Below, one piece after another: positions 52,799-61,621 of a stretch of 64,000 bases of DNA. The notes below the pieces were generated by a model. That model ran no database searches and was not told where the DNA came from. It saw nothing but the letters and a program-made list of their open reading frames with translations. The DNA lies in NCBI RefSeq assembly GCF_001580615.1, contig NZ_LHZC01000039.1, positions 1 through 64,000 of the forward strand. Reading direction: 5' to 3'. The translations under genes were made by a program, and so were the position numbers. Position 1 is the stretch's first letter. Each line of letters starts with the position of its first letter. This stretch comes from Acetobacter malorum. Lineage in GTDB: Bacteria; Pseudomonadota; Alphaproteobacteria; Acetobacterales; Acetobacteraceae.

Positions 52799-53077
52799 TT
52801 ATGAGCCGGGCTGCGCTACGGCGGACGGTTGAGGCTGAACATAGCCCTGCCGATCATCCACCTCGACGCGCCCGCGAAGGGCTGTTGCCCGATTGATCTC
52901 GTTCCGGTCGGACTGCTGTTGTGCAGGGTTCCGTGGCACCACAATCTGCTCCTCTTGCATCGTGTGGGCGAGGAAGTGTTGCGTCTGTTCGTCGGGTGTC
53001 GGCTGATGAGCGCACGCCGAGAGACCAAGAGCAGCGACAAAAGGCAACGCCGCTGCGAATTTATTCACTAACTTCAT
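52799..53077 (-). CDS. small lipoprotein, positional DotD candidate
   Basis: 92 residues. Lipobox LSAC near residue 21, so a short mature lipoprotein (about 70 residues). RBS GGAGAG nine bases upstream. Position upstream of dotC parallels R64 traH (DotD), but it is shorter than DotD and lacks its C-terminal domain, so the identity is doubtful; other small lipoproteins or exclusion proteins are alternatives. Confidence 0.45.
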   Translation of the reverse strand: MKLVNKFAAALPFVAALGLSACAHQPTPDEQTQHFLAHTMQEEQIVVPRNPAQQQSDRNEINRATALRGRVEVDDRQGYVQPQPSAVAQPGS

Positions 53078-53225
53078 GTGAAGAACTCTCCATTGTCGGG
53101 TTTAGCGTTCCCCTTGTCGTCTGTTCTGACGAATTGAAACGACTAAAAGACCTATTACACCAATTCGCACTAAAGCAATAGGCCGCAACGGTTGTAAGTG
53201 TTTCGTTGCATACGAAAACAAACAT

Positions 53226-53260
53226 GGCAATCAATGATTGCATTGTTTGCTTTAATGGCA
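53226..53260. repeat. degenerate iteron copy
   Basis: Contains GCAATCAATGATTGCATTG and TTTGCTTTAATGGCAATAA, loosely matching the 13/26-bp units seen at 24805, 47443 and 62239. Confidence 0.4.
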
Positions 53261-53402
53261 ATAAGTGGCTGTTTTCCGCGCTTTATCGAGCATTCATGCG
53301 TTGCATTCGCAGGCATGATCGTGAGCGAAAAAAAACTTACTTAGGTCGAATAAACATAACCTGACACGGGTTGAGTCGAGTGAATACGGATAGAGCTTAC
53401 TT

Positions 53403-53432
53403 GTATCAACTCGTATCAAGTCGCATCGACTT
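53403..53432. repeat. 10-bp iterons near parM (candidate parC)
   Basis: Three consecutive 10-mers, GTATCAACTC, GTATCAAGTC and GCATCGACTT. The first is identical to one at 62108-62117. The 10-base pitch equals one helical turn, as expected for ParR-type binding sites upstream of parM. Confidence 0.5.
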
Positions 53433-53631
53433 TCGAAATGGTATGATAGTAGGGGGGAAATCTATCTTGATGTGACAAGTTATCTGTGCAGATAGTGTTG
53501 GGCGTCTGCCGATTATGCGTGATGCAGGGCTTCGGGTCGGGCTGGTCTCTATTTTCAGGGGTGGCGTCTGCCCGTTATTGGCGTGTAATCGACGTATTGC
53601 GGTTTGGTCTCATACGAATAAGGAAGGCATC

Positions 53632-53763
53632 ATGTCGTTGGGTAGGTGCTCTTTCGGATCAGGGGGGCGTCTAATTGGCTCTGTATGGCTCCCGATGGTT
53701 CCGGAAGTGGCGCGTATTGGTCAGGATTCAGACGAATTGATGCAGGAGGGCAGACGAAAATGA
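53632..53763 (+). CDS. possible very small ORF upstream of the recombinase operon
   Basis: 43 residues (MSLGRCSFGSGGRLIGSV...). AAGGAAGG lies before the ATG and its stop overlaps the next start (ATGA). No recognisable features. It may be a leader peptide or chance. Confidence 0.3.
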   Translation: MSLGRCSFGSGGRLIGSVWLPMVPEVARIGQDSDELMQEGRRK

Positions 53764-54014
53764 TTGATTTGACGGATTTCGAGCGGAGTTGTCTGGCGGG
53801 GATTAAGGCGTATTGCGGAGCCGGGCAGCGGGCCGTGTATGCCGATCCAAGGAAGGTTGAGGCGGCATCAAAACTTGCGAGCTTGGGCTTGCTTGAGGCC
53901 GAGCTTGTGGCGGCTGGTGTGTATGCGTATGCGCTGACGCCGGAGGGATTGGCCGTCGTGGACGCTGATGAAGCAGCCGACGAAGAACTGTCTCATTCGA
54001 GGCCGAAGCAATGA
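53760..54014 (+). CDS. small hypothetical protein
   Basis: 84 residues from the ATG at 53760, with AGGAGGG upstream. Acidic, with a helical winged-type pattern (DPRKVEAASKLASLGLLEAELVAAGVYAYALTPEGLAVV) suggestive of a winged-helix regulator. Co-transcribed with the two following genes by overlaps. Confidence 0.5.
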   Translation: MIDLTDFERSCLAGIKAYCGAGQRAVYADPRKVEAASKLASLGLLEAELVAAGVYAYALTPEGLAVVDADEAADEELSHSRPKQ

Positions 54015-54304
54015 CAAAGCATCCCTCTAGGATATGCGCCGCGATACTCCGTTTTTTGCGTTCGGAGGGCTATGATCTACCCGGCCCCGATCACCATTAT
54101 CGTATCGAGCGTACCAGAGCCGGGCACTGGCAGCGTTCCAATGGAGCGTGGTCTTGGTCGCTGGAGTGGGTTGGCGAGGGTCAGCGTCCGTACCAGACTC
54201 ACAATCTGCCGGGCAGCCATTACCCCGCCAAGCTCTGTATCCAGACGGGGGCAACCATCGTTGGCAATACGATTTATCCGCCCACGCTTTCAGCAAAGAC
54301 ATAG
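54011..54304 (+). CDS. small hypothetical protein
   Basis: 97 residues, start overlapping the upstream stop by four bases (ATGA). Beta-rich C-terminal half with YRIERTRAGHWQRSNGAWSWSLEWVGE. No family recognised. Lies six bases before the recombinase gene. Confidence 0.5.
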   Translation: MTKHPSRICAAILRFLRSEGYDLPGPDHHYRIERTRAGHWQRSNGAWSWSLEWVGEGQRPYQTHNLPGSHYPAKLCIQTGATIVGNTIYPPTLSAKT

Positions 54305-54310
54305 GCAGAC

Positions 54311-55342
54311 GTGATCTCTCAAGAGACAGAGACCTTGTATCGGCGGCAGTCGGCTCGTTTCATCCAGTGGGTTGCCGATCAGGAAAGAGAGACGCCTGAT
54401 ATTTGGGCTGACGCCTTGCAGCACTATGCAGGGCATCTATCGCTCAAGTCGTGGCGGCTCTATCGAAACGCGCTCACATGGCACATGCGGGAGACTTATG
54501 GGCCGGTAGAGACCGAGCGGTTCTTGCGGCTGACGGATGCCGGGCCGAAGCCTCCTATGAAGCGGAAGCGGTTGCAGCGCCGGGTTGATCCGCAAGTGCT
54601 GAAGATCCTCCTCACGCATCTCTGCGGAATGCGGGGATCAATGGGGCGGCGGGTGGCTGACTTAATGGTGGCGACGATTGCTACAGGAATCAGACCATCA
54701 GAATGGCAGGCTGTCACACGGCCAGACGCCAGACGCATAAGGGTGCAGAACGCGAAATTTAGGCCGAATACTCCATTGCAGCCGGGCCGGGGGAACGGAC
54801 GTGTGCGCGAGCTGGTGCTGTCGGAACGGATTGTGGGATCAGAGGTCGATGCAGCAATCAACAGGACGATGCTGTGGCTTCAAGAACATGAGTGGAAGTC
54901 TGTGCAGCCATCGACAAGCCGCACGCTCAAGGCTGCTCTGGGAAGCCTGATTACAGCCCGGCAGATCGGTGAGGCATGGCGCAAACTCCGCATTTACGAT
55001 TGCAGGCACCAATTCTCGGCAGATGCGAAGGCAACGCTTGATCTGTTCGGTGGTGAAGTCGCGGCGGCGATGGGGCACGGATCAGCCATGACGGCCATAG
55101 AGCACTATGGGAAGCGTCAGCACGGCAGGAGTGGCCGGACGATGGTTCGTCCATCGCAGGCGTCTGTGCAGGCCGTGCGGCAGGAGACGCTTGATATGGT
55201 ACGGCTGACGGTGAAAGAGGATGCAGGTAGGCGGCTGGCGAATAAGGGTAGAGAGCCTACGAAACAGGACAGGCCATCTCTCCGAACTGGTGAGGTATCA
55301 AAACGGCCAGAAGGTAGCGGTGTTGCCCCGGATCATCCCTGA
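54311..55342 (+). CDS. tyrosine recombinase / integrase-like protein
   Basis: 343 residues, GTG start. N-terminal helical domain, then a catalytic domain with TGIRPSEW (Arg), IYDCRHQFSADAK (Arg with C in place of the usual H of HxxR) and MGHGSAMTAIEHYGKR (His and Tyr). It is distinct from the protelomerase and may resolve multimers or integrate DNA. The C-terminal tail is disordered and basic. The gene ends 10 bases inside the convergent gene at 55333. Confidence 0.7.
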   Translation: MISQETETLYRRQSARFIQWVADQERETPDIWADALQHYAGHLSLKSWRLYRNALTWHMRETYGPVETERFLRLTDAGPKPPMKRKRLQRRVDPQVLKILLTHLCGMRGSMGRRVADLMVATIATGIRPSEWQAVTRPDARRIRVQNAKFRPNTPLQPGRGNGRVRELVLSERIVGSEVDAAINRTMLWLQEHEWKSVQPSTSRTLKAALGSLITARQIGEAWRKLRIYDCRHQFSADAKATLDLFGGEVAAAMGHGSAMTAIEHYGKRQHGRSGRTMVRPSQASVQAVRQETLDMVRLTVKEDAGRRLANKGREPTKQDRPSLRTGEVSKRPEGSGVAPDHP

Positions 55343-55716
55343 TTGATTGCCAATATCTGCTTCTGTCGTTCGGTTAGCGTCGATTTCATGCGCTGCGCAT
55401 GTCGTGCCAGCGCAATCTCTGCATCAAAATTGAGGGATATGCCGGGTGTTGGTTGTGGGGAGCATTCGATCTGGTCGAAGCAGACCAAAGAGACAAAGAT
55501 GCCGGGCGCATCAATAAACTGGCTTCGAGGGCAGTCCGAGCCTATGTGAAAATCCTCGCATTTGATAACCCAAGACCAGCCACCACCACGCCCCCCGGCG
55601 CTCACAAGTGCGACGTTGACGGGGAGTATGGCGGCTATCTCTGGGCAAGATGATAACCGCTCGACGATCTTTGCTGCCGCGCTCGACGGGCGGTGCTTGT
55701 GAGTGCCCCGGATCAT
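55333..55716 (-). CDS. hypothetical protein
   Basis: 127 residues; the start overlaps the upstream stop (ATGA). Contains GGRGGGWSWVIKCEDFHIGSDCP and a helical, basic C-terminus. No family recognised. Being tied by a four-base overlap to a plausible membrane protein supports a real gene. Confidence 0.45.
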   Translation of the reverse strand: MIRGTHKHRPSSAAAKIVERLSSCPEIAAILPVNVALVSAGGRGGGWSWVIKCEDFHIGSDCPRSQFIDAPGIFVSLVCFDQIECSPQPTPGISLNFDAEIALARHAQRMKSTLTERQKQILAINQG

Positions 55717-56102
55717 TCGTGGCTAATCGCCAATTTATTGAGTTTCCGAGCTTCCTTGGCGATCTGCCAGAGGCATCCAGCTACGAGGCCGCAAACTACC
55801 ACAATCGTCGCAAAGCTGATGATTTCATGGATCAGGAACGATCTTAGGGTGAATACAGCGCCGGTTATCTCGTGAGACGAACTCTGCGCTACGCTGCTGG
55901 CAAACGCCTCAATGTCTGTATTGGAAGCTCCGAAGATAAATCCGGCAATCCCCGCAAGTGTTGTGAAACCCGCGATAGCTACGCCAAAGCCTAGTGAAAA
56001 AATGCCACCTGCTTTTAGGGCGCAGAGCGAGCCGGATTGCGTGAATAAGCTACGAGCCGCGCTTTTAACCGTCTTGTTGTTTTGTTTGTCAGTCATCGTC
56101 AT
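55713..56102 (-). CDS. small two-pass membrane protein
   Basis: 129 residues, start overlapping the previous gene (ATGA). Hydrophobic segments at about 35-58 and 98-118. No family recognised. Fourth in a minus-strand series headed by the ClpP-like membrane protein. Confidence 0.5.
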   Translation of the reverse strand: MTMTDKQNNKTVKSAARSLFTQSGSLCALKAGGIFSLGFGVAIAGFTTLAGIAGFIFGASNTDIEAFASSVAQSSSHEITGAVFTLRSFLIHEIISFATIVVVCGLVAGCLWQIAKEARKLNKLAISHE

Positions 56103-56482
56103 TTTCCTTCAATTTCGGCTTGCTCTCGGTATTTCTGGATCACGGCTTTAAGGGACGTATCAGCATCATCAGGCCAGATACCGCCCGTCCAAACGTCAAG
56201 ATCGTGTCCGTTGCACCGTAGGAGGATAGCGGCAGCATGGGCAGCTTCTTCCAGTGTAGGCAGGCGTTTCGCTGCATTCTCGGCTGCATCCAGCACGCTC
56301 TTGTTCGCGGCCAGACGTTCAGTCAGGGTCGTGCGTGCCAGTGGGCGACGGGAGGTGCTGGATACGGCATCTACGGCGAACTCGGTTTTGTCAGGGTCTA
56401 TGTCGATTTTTTCGACAATCGTTCTAAGCCATTGGTCGCTGGCGCGGAGGGCATCGAGCGCATTGTTGGGTATGTCTGTCAT
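56099..56482 (-). CDS. hypothetical protein
   Basis: 127 residues from the ATG at 56482 (AAGGGA nine bases upstream; 56503 is possible). Mostly helical, no membrane segment (TEERLAANKSVLDAAENAAKRLPTLEEAAHAA). No family recognised. Confidence 0.5.
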   Translation of the reverse strand: MTDIPNNALDALRASDQWLRTIVEKIDIDPDKTEFAVDAVSSTSRRPLARTTLTERLAANKSVLDAAENAAKRLPTLEEAAHAAAILLRCNGHDLDVWTGGIWPDDADTSLKAVIQKYREQAEIEGK

Positions 56483-56495
56483 GGTGTCAGTTCCC

Positions 56496-57392
56496 TTACT
56501 CATTGAAGTCTGTCCGGCTTGCAGGCAAATCCGCAGACAGAACCCCTTTAGGTTCGACATGCTGTCGCGCAATGTTTCCTGCCGTTCCCACGAGATAGCG
56601 GAAGATGGTTGTCATGCGCGTCCACCAGCTTACCGGGCATTTAACCTCGTGCGGCTTAATCAGTTCGTGCGCGATAGTCTGGCGATATATGCCGAATGCT
56701 ACTGCGCAGTTACCGCGTGCTGTGGTGTCATCCTGCTCGCTGACAGGCTTATTTTCAGGCCCGTTCGGATAGGTGTAGCAAACGAGATTGTAGGGAGAGT
56801 GCTTGAACGCATCATCTCTTAAAGCGAGCGCGTATAAGGCAGGATCGCGTTGCTTGATAAAAGACTTGTACCGTGCGGCGCTGAGGTCGAACTGGCGTTC
56901 TGCGAGGCAAGAGAGGTCTTGCAGGGAATTGGCGCAATAGACGGCATGTAGGCCAAATCCGGCTGTTGGATCAGCTATCCGATGCTCTCCAGCTAGGAAT
57001 AAGGGGACGCAGGCCGATCCGCAGTAGCCCTTAGCACCAACAACTGTGGTGACATGAAGGTTTTGAAGCGAAGCCGCCGCAAAAAACATGGCTTCTACGT
57101 CTCCCCCGCCACTTTGGAGGACGATCTTGATTTCTTTGTCGGCAGGTTGTTTGGCGCGTGCCGCCTGAGCCTGCCCAACAAGCTCCATCATGCTTTGCTG
57201 GCTAATGTCACCATTGAAGCGAATTGTTGTCCCGTCTGGCAGGGTGGTTATCTGGGCGCTGCCGTAAGTCACCGAGCATTCTGAGTGCATCACGGCAGAT
57301 ACGCCCATCATCCAGCCGGAAAACACAAACAGTCCGATCGGGATGGTTGCAAGAGCCGTATAGCCAAGAGCTTTGTCGAATTTCTTACCCAT
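56496..57392 (-). CDS. membrane-anchored ClpP/crotonase-fold protein (COG3904-like)
   Basis: 298 residues. N-terminal membrane helix (about 13-35), then [12 protein letters not shown] (oxyanion Gly loop), [11 protein letters not shown] with Ser126 and FGLHAVYC with His149, the Ser-His pair of a ClpP-like periplasmic protease. The domain faces the periplasm if the helix inserts N-in. Function on a plasmid is unclear; stress or membrane quality control is a guess. The gene heads an operon of four. Confidence 0.65.
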
Positions 57393-57418
57393 ATCCGCAT
57401 TGATACCTAAATCTATGG

Positions 57419-58777
57419 TTACGGCGAAAAAGACGGCCCTTCGTCGTCTAGTTCGTCATCATCTTCCTTTTTATAGGTCGAGTTATTCGACAAAGAAACT
57501 GTTTTATTGGTCAATGATAGAGCTAATTCGCTTTGATTGTGGTCAAAAGCAGGGCGATATGATCTGATTTGATCGGGTGTCATACCGGAATCGCGGGCAA
57601 ATGATTGCCATCTATTCTTAATGTCGTGGGCCATCTGACCAATAAGGGTGGTTGCCTGATCCCGTGGAATCTCGAAGCGGTCTGATGCTTCGATCAGGGC
57701 TGCGATACTGGCTTCGTCACCGCTGGCTTCGGAGATCCACGTTTTCAGGAAAAAATCATAGGCGCTGCGTTCGGGATCGGGATTCACGTCGAACATGGGA
57801 GAAAGATTCCATCGGCCATCCCGGCAGTACAGGAAGCCGTGGTTTTTCAGGTGATCGTCACCATTGGAGACAAGGATTGAATAAGCCACACGCTTGAACA
57901 GTTCGTTCATTTCCCTGCGTGGGTTGTCGGCATACGTCCGCATAGCATCGGCAATTTCGGTGTAGGTATGGCTTCCTTCAGCCGAAGCCGCGCCCATAAA
58001 GCTCTGGGCGGATATGTAGTGATGCCGGGTATTATTTTTGCTCCGGTCGAAGCGTTCAATCAGCGCGATTGGTTCGTCGGGTGAAAAGGCAGCTATTTCT
58101 GCTTTGGAAGCTCGCAGGCCGAGAGAGCCAGCAAGACGCAGGGTCATGACTTCCGCCCTTTCCGTTGGTTTGCCTTCTCGTGCGCCAGTAAACTTCGCAA
58201 TCAGCAGGCGATTGTTATCTTCATCGCGGATCGTGGCTTTTGGTCTGGCTCCACCGAGAGACCCGGCAGGATGCCGGAGTAAGGCAATTTCAGCGGCGGT
58301 TTCGCGGTCTAGTTCTGTTGCTCGTGCGGCTCTGGCCAAATCTTTGAGGTCTAAGAGTGGCGGGGCGCGTAACCCCCCTTCCCTGATGATCGGCTCTGCA
58401 AGGTAGGAGCCTGCTTCATCCCGGTAGCGTAGAGCGCCGATGCGGGCGTAATCATCCACATTCACGAGCATGTCGTAATCTGTCAGGCGGCCAGTATGGC
58501 CGGTACTGCGCAGGGAGCGTTTGATAACGCGCTCACCCCAACTGTCGGGACAGCTATCAGCAATGGGGAGGGGGAATGCGGGCGTTTTCCCTTCACGGGT
58601 GCTGAAATAGTTCTCTTGTGAGAGAGGCATTGTTGGGGAAAGAGCGAACGCCTGCGGGTTGGATCGCCATGCTTGCGAATAGATAAACGCGGAACTCTGG
58701 CGAGAGCCTTGTACGTCGAAGTGGAGTGTCCCTACTTCAACGCCGGTATCACCGAGCATAACGGATAGCTTTTTCAT
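57419..58777 (-). CDS. hipA: HipA-like toxin kinase
   Basis: 452 residues. HipA-type kinase with an N-terminal domain, the P-loop-like [11 protein letters not shown] (about 171-181), catalytic NGDDHLKN (305-312), and the DFG-like FDVNPDP. HipA phosphorylates glutamyl-tRNA synthetase in the known case; the target here is unproven. Its start overlaps the HipB-like stop (TGATG), a classic toxin-antitoxin pair, giving plasmid maintenance. Confidence 0.82.
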
Positions 58778-59094
58778 CAGAACTCCGCTCCTGAAGCTAT
58801 GGCAGGCTTACGCCGTACTCGTTTTGGTAGTCGTGTCTTGTCGATAACGAGGCCGGTCTTGTCGTCAGCTACGTCGATCAGGTTCTGGATGCGCCCAAGC
58901 TCTCCTATGACGTGCAGAACTGCGCATAGTGTTCCAATCGAGACGCCGGGATCGCCGCTTTCGAGGCGCTGGATGGTGCTGGCAGACAGGCCGCTCGCTT
59001 CCGCAACATCTGCTCTGCGGAGATGCCGCTTTATCCGAGCCGTTTTGAGATCGGTGCCAAGTCTCTTAATGGCGATAGCGATGGGCGGGAGCAT
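58777..59094 (-). CDS. hipB: HipB-like antitoxin / repressor
   Basis: 105 residues. HTH of the XRE type at about 14-60 (LKTARIKRHLRRADVAEASGLSASTIQRLESGDPGVSIGTLC). Basic C-terminus (KTRLPKRVRRKPAIASG). It should neutralise the kinase and repress the operon. The RBS is weak. Confidence 0.8.
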   Translation of the reverse strand: MLPPIAIAIKRLGTDLKTARIKRHLRRADVAEASGLSASTIQRLESGDPGVSIGTLCAVLHVIGELGRIQNLIDVADDKTGLVIDKTRLPKRVRRKPAIASGAEF

Positions 59095-59396
59095 TTTTCA
59101 AACTCTCTTAATGACCGATATACGAATAATAATGCCTTATTATATGTCACATATACAAACCTAAAATAGGAATGATTGGTGGGCTGGTAGATGCGGAGGG
59201 CAGGTTCGATAACCAACAAATAGGATTGATACCCATTCTAATCGTTAGTTTCCCAATTAAATGACGATATTCACGACTAAAAAAAGAGATGGAACGACTA
59301 TAACACGAAAAAAATCTCTGAAGGTCGATTAAATGTGTTGCGCTGGCTTTCCATGTCATATAAACATGACATTAAGGACACCGAAAGGCGAAGATC
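59095..59396. promoter_or_regulatory. divergent promoter region of hipBA and the accessory operon
   Basis: 302 bases, AT-rich. ATACGAATAA (59120-59129), ACGACTAAA (59273-59281) and ACGACTA (59294-59300) lie here, repeating words from other promoter gaps. No gene is visible. Confidence 0.45.
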
Positions 59397-60371
59397 ATGA
59401 GCGAGAAACGAGACTTTTCATCTGAATATCCGTCCCTGTTCCAGTCGCAGGCTTCGGAGCGTCAGGCCGACCGTATCATTGCAGCCCTAGAGATTATTCA
59501 TGGTGGGAATGAACAAGGCTCGATCCGCAATGCCGACTATGTTGACGCCAAGGATACGTTGAGCCGGGCGGTAGGTTCGGGTTGGGACGAGATTCAGAAG
59601 CTCTATCTCTCCGTTATTCGGGGGCGGGATGATCGGTTTGATCCGGTCGCTAGAGCCGCGTCTGAGCTTTATTACGGGCCAGTGTCAGGATTGCATGATG
59701 TGCTGTCTTTGAGGAAGAAGATCGCAAAAGCCGAGAAAGCAGGGCTTTCTGGGACAGATTTTCAGACGTTCCTTGAAGGTGCGGATCGCTTTGAAAAGGA
59801 ACTGGTTGGGCTGGCAGGGATTGTCCGTGCTCTCAAGCAGAAGGTCGTAAAGGGACGTGCCCCTCGCCCTGAGCCGGTTCCTGTAAATCCGGATCAGGTT
59901 CGCGGAACGTGCCCTGTGTGTTTTTCCAATCAGGCCATCAGGAACGGTACGCTTGTCCATCATGGCTATCAGAGGCCGGGTGAAGGCTATCAGACGGAAA
60001 GCTGCGCTGGCATACGGTTCCGCCCTTTTGAGCGGTCTGTAGAAGGCACTGAGGCGATGATTGAAAGCCTCAACAAGAAAATTGCCAAATGCCAGAATGC
60101 GCTGGCGGATCGTGAGAATTGGCTGAGTGTCACCATGCTCAAGAGTGTCCGAAAAAGCGCAGAATTTCCTAACGGGTATAAACTGGTGGAGATCCTGCGT
60201 GGTGCTGACGGATGGAAGGCAGCTTACGCGGAAAAAGTGAGGGAATGGCAGGCCAAACAACGTCAGGCCGAAACTAATCTTGCCTTTTACGAGCAGAAAA
60301 AAACGGAATGGAAATTAGAGCCGCTTCGGAAGGCGGATGGCACGATCTTACCCCTCGATTTCGAGGGGTGA
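59397..60371 (+). CDS. zinc-binding protein of plasmids, function unknown
   Basis: 324 residues with the zinc-site residues Cys172, Cys175, His188/His189 and Cys203 (CPVC ... HHGYQRPG ... SCAGI). Long helical flanks with charged repeats (SLNKKIAKCQNALADRENW). I recall the VHHG block from other mobile-element proteins, but no function is known. RBS AAGGCGAAG. The perfect 8-base hairpin CCCCTCGA/TCGAGGGG (60351-60368) spans its stop codon. First gene of a plus-strand series of six. Confidence 0.65.
   Translation: MSEKRDFSSEYPSLFQSQASERQADRIIAALEIIHGGNEQGSIRNADYVDAKDTLSRAVGSGWDEIQKLYLSVIRGRDDRFDPVARAASELYYGPVSGLHDVLSLRKKIAKAEKAGLSGTDFQTFLEGADRFEKELVGLAGIVRALKQKVVKGRAPRPEPVPVNPDQVRGTCPVCFSNQAIRNGTLVHHGYQRPGEGYQTESCAGIRFRPFERSVEGTEAMIESLNKKIAKCQNALADRENWLSVTMLKSVRKSAEFPNGYKLVEILRGADGWKAAYAEKVREWQAKQRQAETNLAFYEQKKTEWKLEPLRKADGTILPLDFEG
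60351..60368 (+). other. intercistronic hairpin
   Basis: Arms CCCCTCGA and TCGAGGGG with a 2-base loop and no T-run. It spans the end of the zinc-site gene; it may stabilise or process mRNA rather than end it. Confidence 0.5.
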
Positions 60372-60392
60372 GGTCAGCAGGGAGAGAGCATC

Positions 60393-60665
60393 ATGAACAA
60401 TAAACGCCGAGCCGAGATCAAGCGCCTGCGCGAGCTGTTGGAGGAGATTAGCGGCCCTATCGCGGAGATCAAGGAAAGCATGGAATCTCTGCGGGACGAG
60501 GAGCAGGAAAGCTACGACAACATGCCGGAAAGCCTTCAAGGCGGTGCAAAGGGAGAAGCGGCTGAAAAAGCGGTTTCAGACCTTGATACAGCGGTAGATG
60601 GCATGGACGAGATCGAAAGCAAGCTGACTGAAATTCAGGAAGCCTTGGAAGAAGCCGCGCAATGA
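60393..60665 (+). CDS. small coiled-coil protein
   Basis: 90 residues; GGGAGAGAG upstream. Almost entirely charged helix with heptads and many Glu and Lys, a likely coiled coil. Stop overlaps the next start (ATGA). No family recognised. Confidence 0.5.
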   Translation: MNNKRRAEIKRLRELLEEISGPIAEIKESMESLRDEEQESYDNMPESLQGGAKGEAAEKAVSDLDTAVDGMDEIESKLTEIQEALEEAAQ

Positions 60666-60907
60666 CGAAAACAGTAACAGAAAGAGAGGTCGCTATACTT
60701 CGGGGTGCCGACAAATACGGCATTACTGTTGTTAAAAACCAATACTATCAGGTTGGCGGTCATGGAAATGTACCTGTCCGATACAATGCTTCCACACTCT
60801 ATGCGCTGGAACGTCGCGGGTTGCTCGTTCATGATGGCGTGTGGCGAGCCACTGATGCCGGGCGGGCGGTTTTGAAGGAAGCATCAGGGGGAAGTCATGT
60901 CTCATGA
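60662..60907 (+). CDS. small winged-helix-like protein
   Basis: 81 residues. Pattern with helices and a wing (ALERRGLLVHDGVWRATDAGRAVL) fits a winged-helix DNA-binding fold. Overlaps both neighbours. Probable regulator or accessory protein. Confidence 0.5.
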   Translation: MTKTVTEREVAILRGADKYGITVVKNQYYQVGGHGNVPVRYNASTLYALERRGLLVHDGVWRATDAGRAVLKEASGGSHVS

Positions 60908-61151
60908 AAAGCATCTTACGGAACGGCAGAGCATGGTTCTCTCTGCTATTGGTCGTTCGCTGAAGGAAGGTCGCAGAGCGGTGTCAGCGGCAGAAATTCG
61001 CCGTTCGGTATGGTCTGGTACAGCGCAACGTCTGGCGCTCCCTACCGAGGTTCTGCCCATTCTCGATGAATTGCAGGGGTTGGGCTTGGTGTCAGGCGCG
61101 ACAGAGAGTGATTGTGTTCGGCGCTGGAAGTTAAGCGGTAGGACTTCATGA
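60897..61151 (+). CDS. small winged-helix-like protein, related in shape to its neighbour
   Basis: 84 residues. Basic N-terminal helix (TERQSMVLSAIGRSLKEG) and a C-terminal wing (ELQGLGLVSGATESDCVRRWKLSG) suggest a winged-helix protein. The start overlaps the upstream gene and the stop overlaps the next start by four bases. Confidence 0.5.
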   Translation: MSHEKHLTERQSMVLSAIGRSLKEGRRAVSAAEIRRSVWSGTAQRLALPTEVLPILDELQGLGLVSGATESDCVRRWKLSGRTS

Positions 61152-61609
61152 AAAAGAAGCCTGTAGGCGAGCATATCTTTACGGAAGCCGCCAATGCCGA
61201 ATGGGGCGTCTCACAATACCGAGTAAATCAGTCTGAGCGAGATCCGGCGCATTCTTTCAGGAAGCGTTTTTGCCGGACGTGTCCGTGGCTGAAGGCCAAC
61301 ATAGGGGTGTTCCCTGCCCGTGCGTTCGAGGTTTCGGCTCCTACGTCATACGACATACCTGATGCGTTTGAGCATGGCTCTCCATCATTCCAATGCCATT
61401 CTGATCCAGATCGCATGTGTGCAGGCTATATTCGCTCAATCAACGGTGTGCATTCGTTGCCGGTTCGGAGATTGGCGGCGCAAGTGCCCGGCCTCATGGA
61501 TCAGATTGAGGAAGCGCCGTCAGAGGCGTTTGAGAACTACCGAGATATGGCGGTCGCTAATGGGGTTGAGGAAGGATCGCCTTCAATAAAAAAGGTTAGA
61601 ACCGAGTAG
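61148..61609 (+). CDS. DUF6283-like Cys-rich protein
   Basis: 153 residues. Cys42 and Cys45 (CRTCPW), then Cys83-His84 (CH) and Cys91 (CAG) match the DUF6283 pattern, a probable zinc site. No signal peptide. Common among mobile elements, function unknown. Confidence 0.55.
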   Translation: MKKKPVGEHIFTEAANAEWGVSQYRVNQSERDPAHSFRKRFCRTCPWLKANIGVFPARAFEVSAPTSYDIPDAFEHGSPSFQCHSDPDRMCAGYIRSINGVHSLPVRRLAAQVPGLMDQIEEAPSEAFENYRDMAVANGVEEGSPSIKKVRTE

Positions 61610-61621
61610 AAAGATAAATAC

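Larger units (their letters stand above)
53078..53759. promoter_or_regulatory. 682-base regulatory gap with iterons and ACGACTAAA motif
   Basis: No large gene. Features: ACGACTAAA at 53139-53147, degenerate 13-bp iterons at 53226-53260, 10-bp iterons at 53403-53432, ATACGAATAA at 53612-53621 and a small ORF at 53632. It separates the parM operon from the plus-strand recombinase operon and probably holds promoters for both. Its arrays could be the parC centromere of ParM. Confidence 0.5.

Noticed and set aside
54311..55342. Transposase or IS element at the recombinase gene
   Set aside because: The motifs are tyrosine recombinase type, and no terminal inverted repeats or target duplications were seen.
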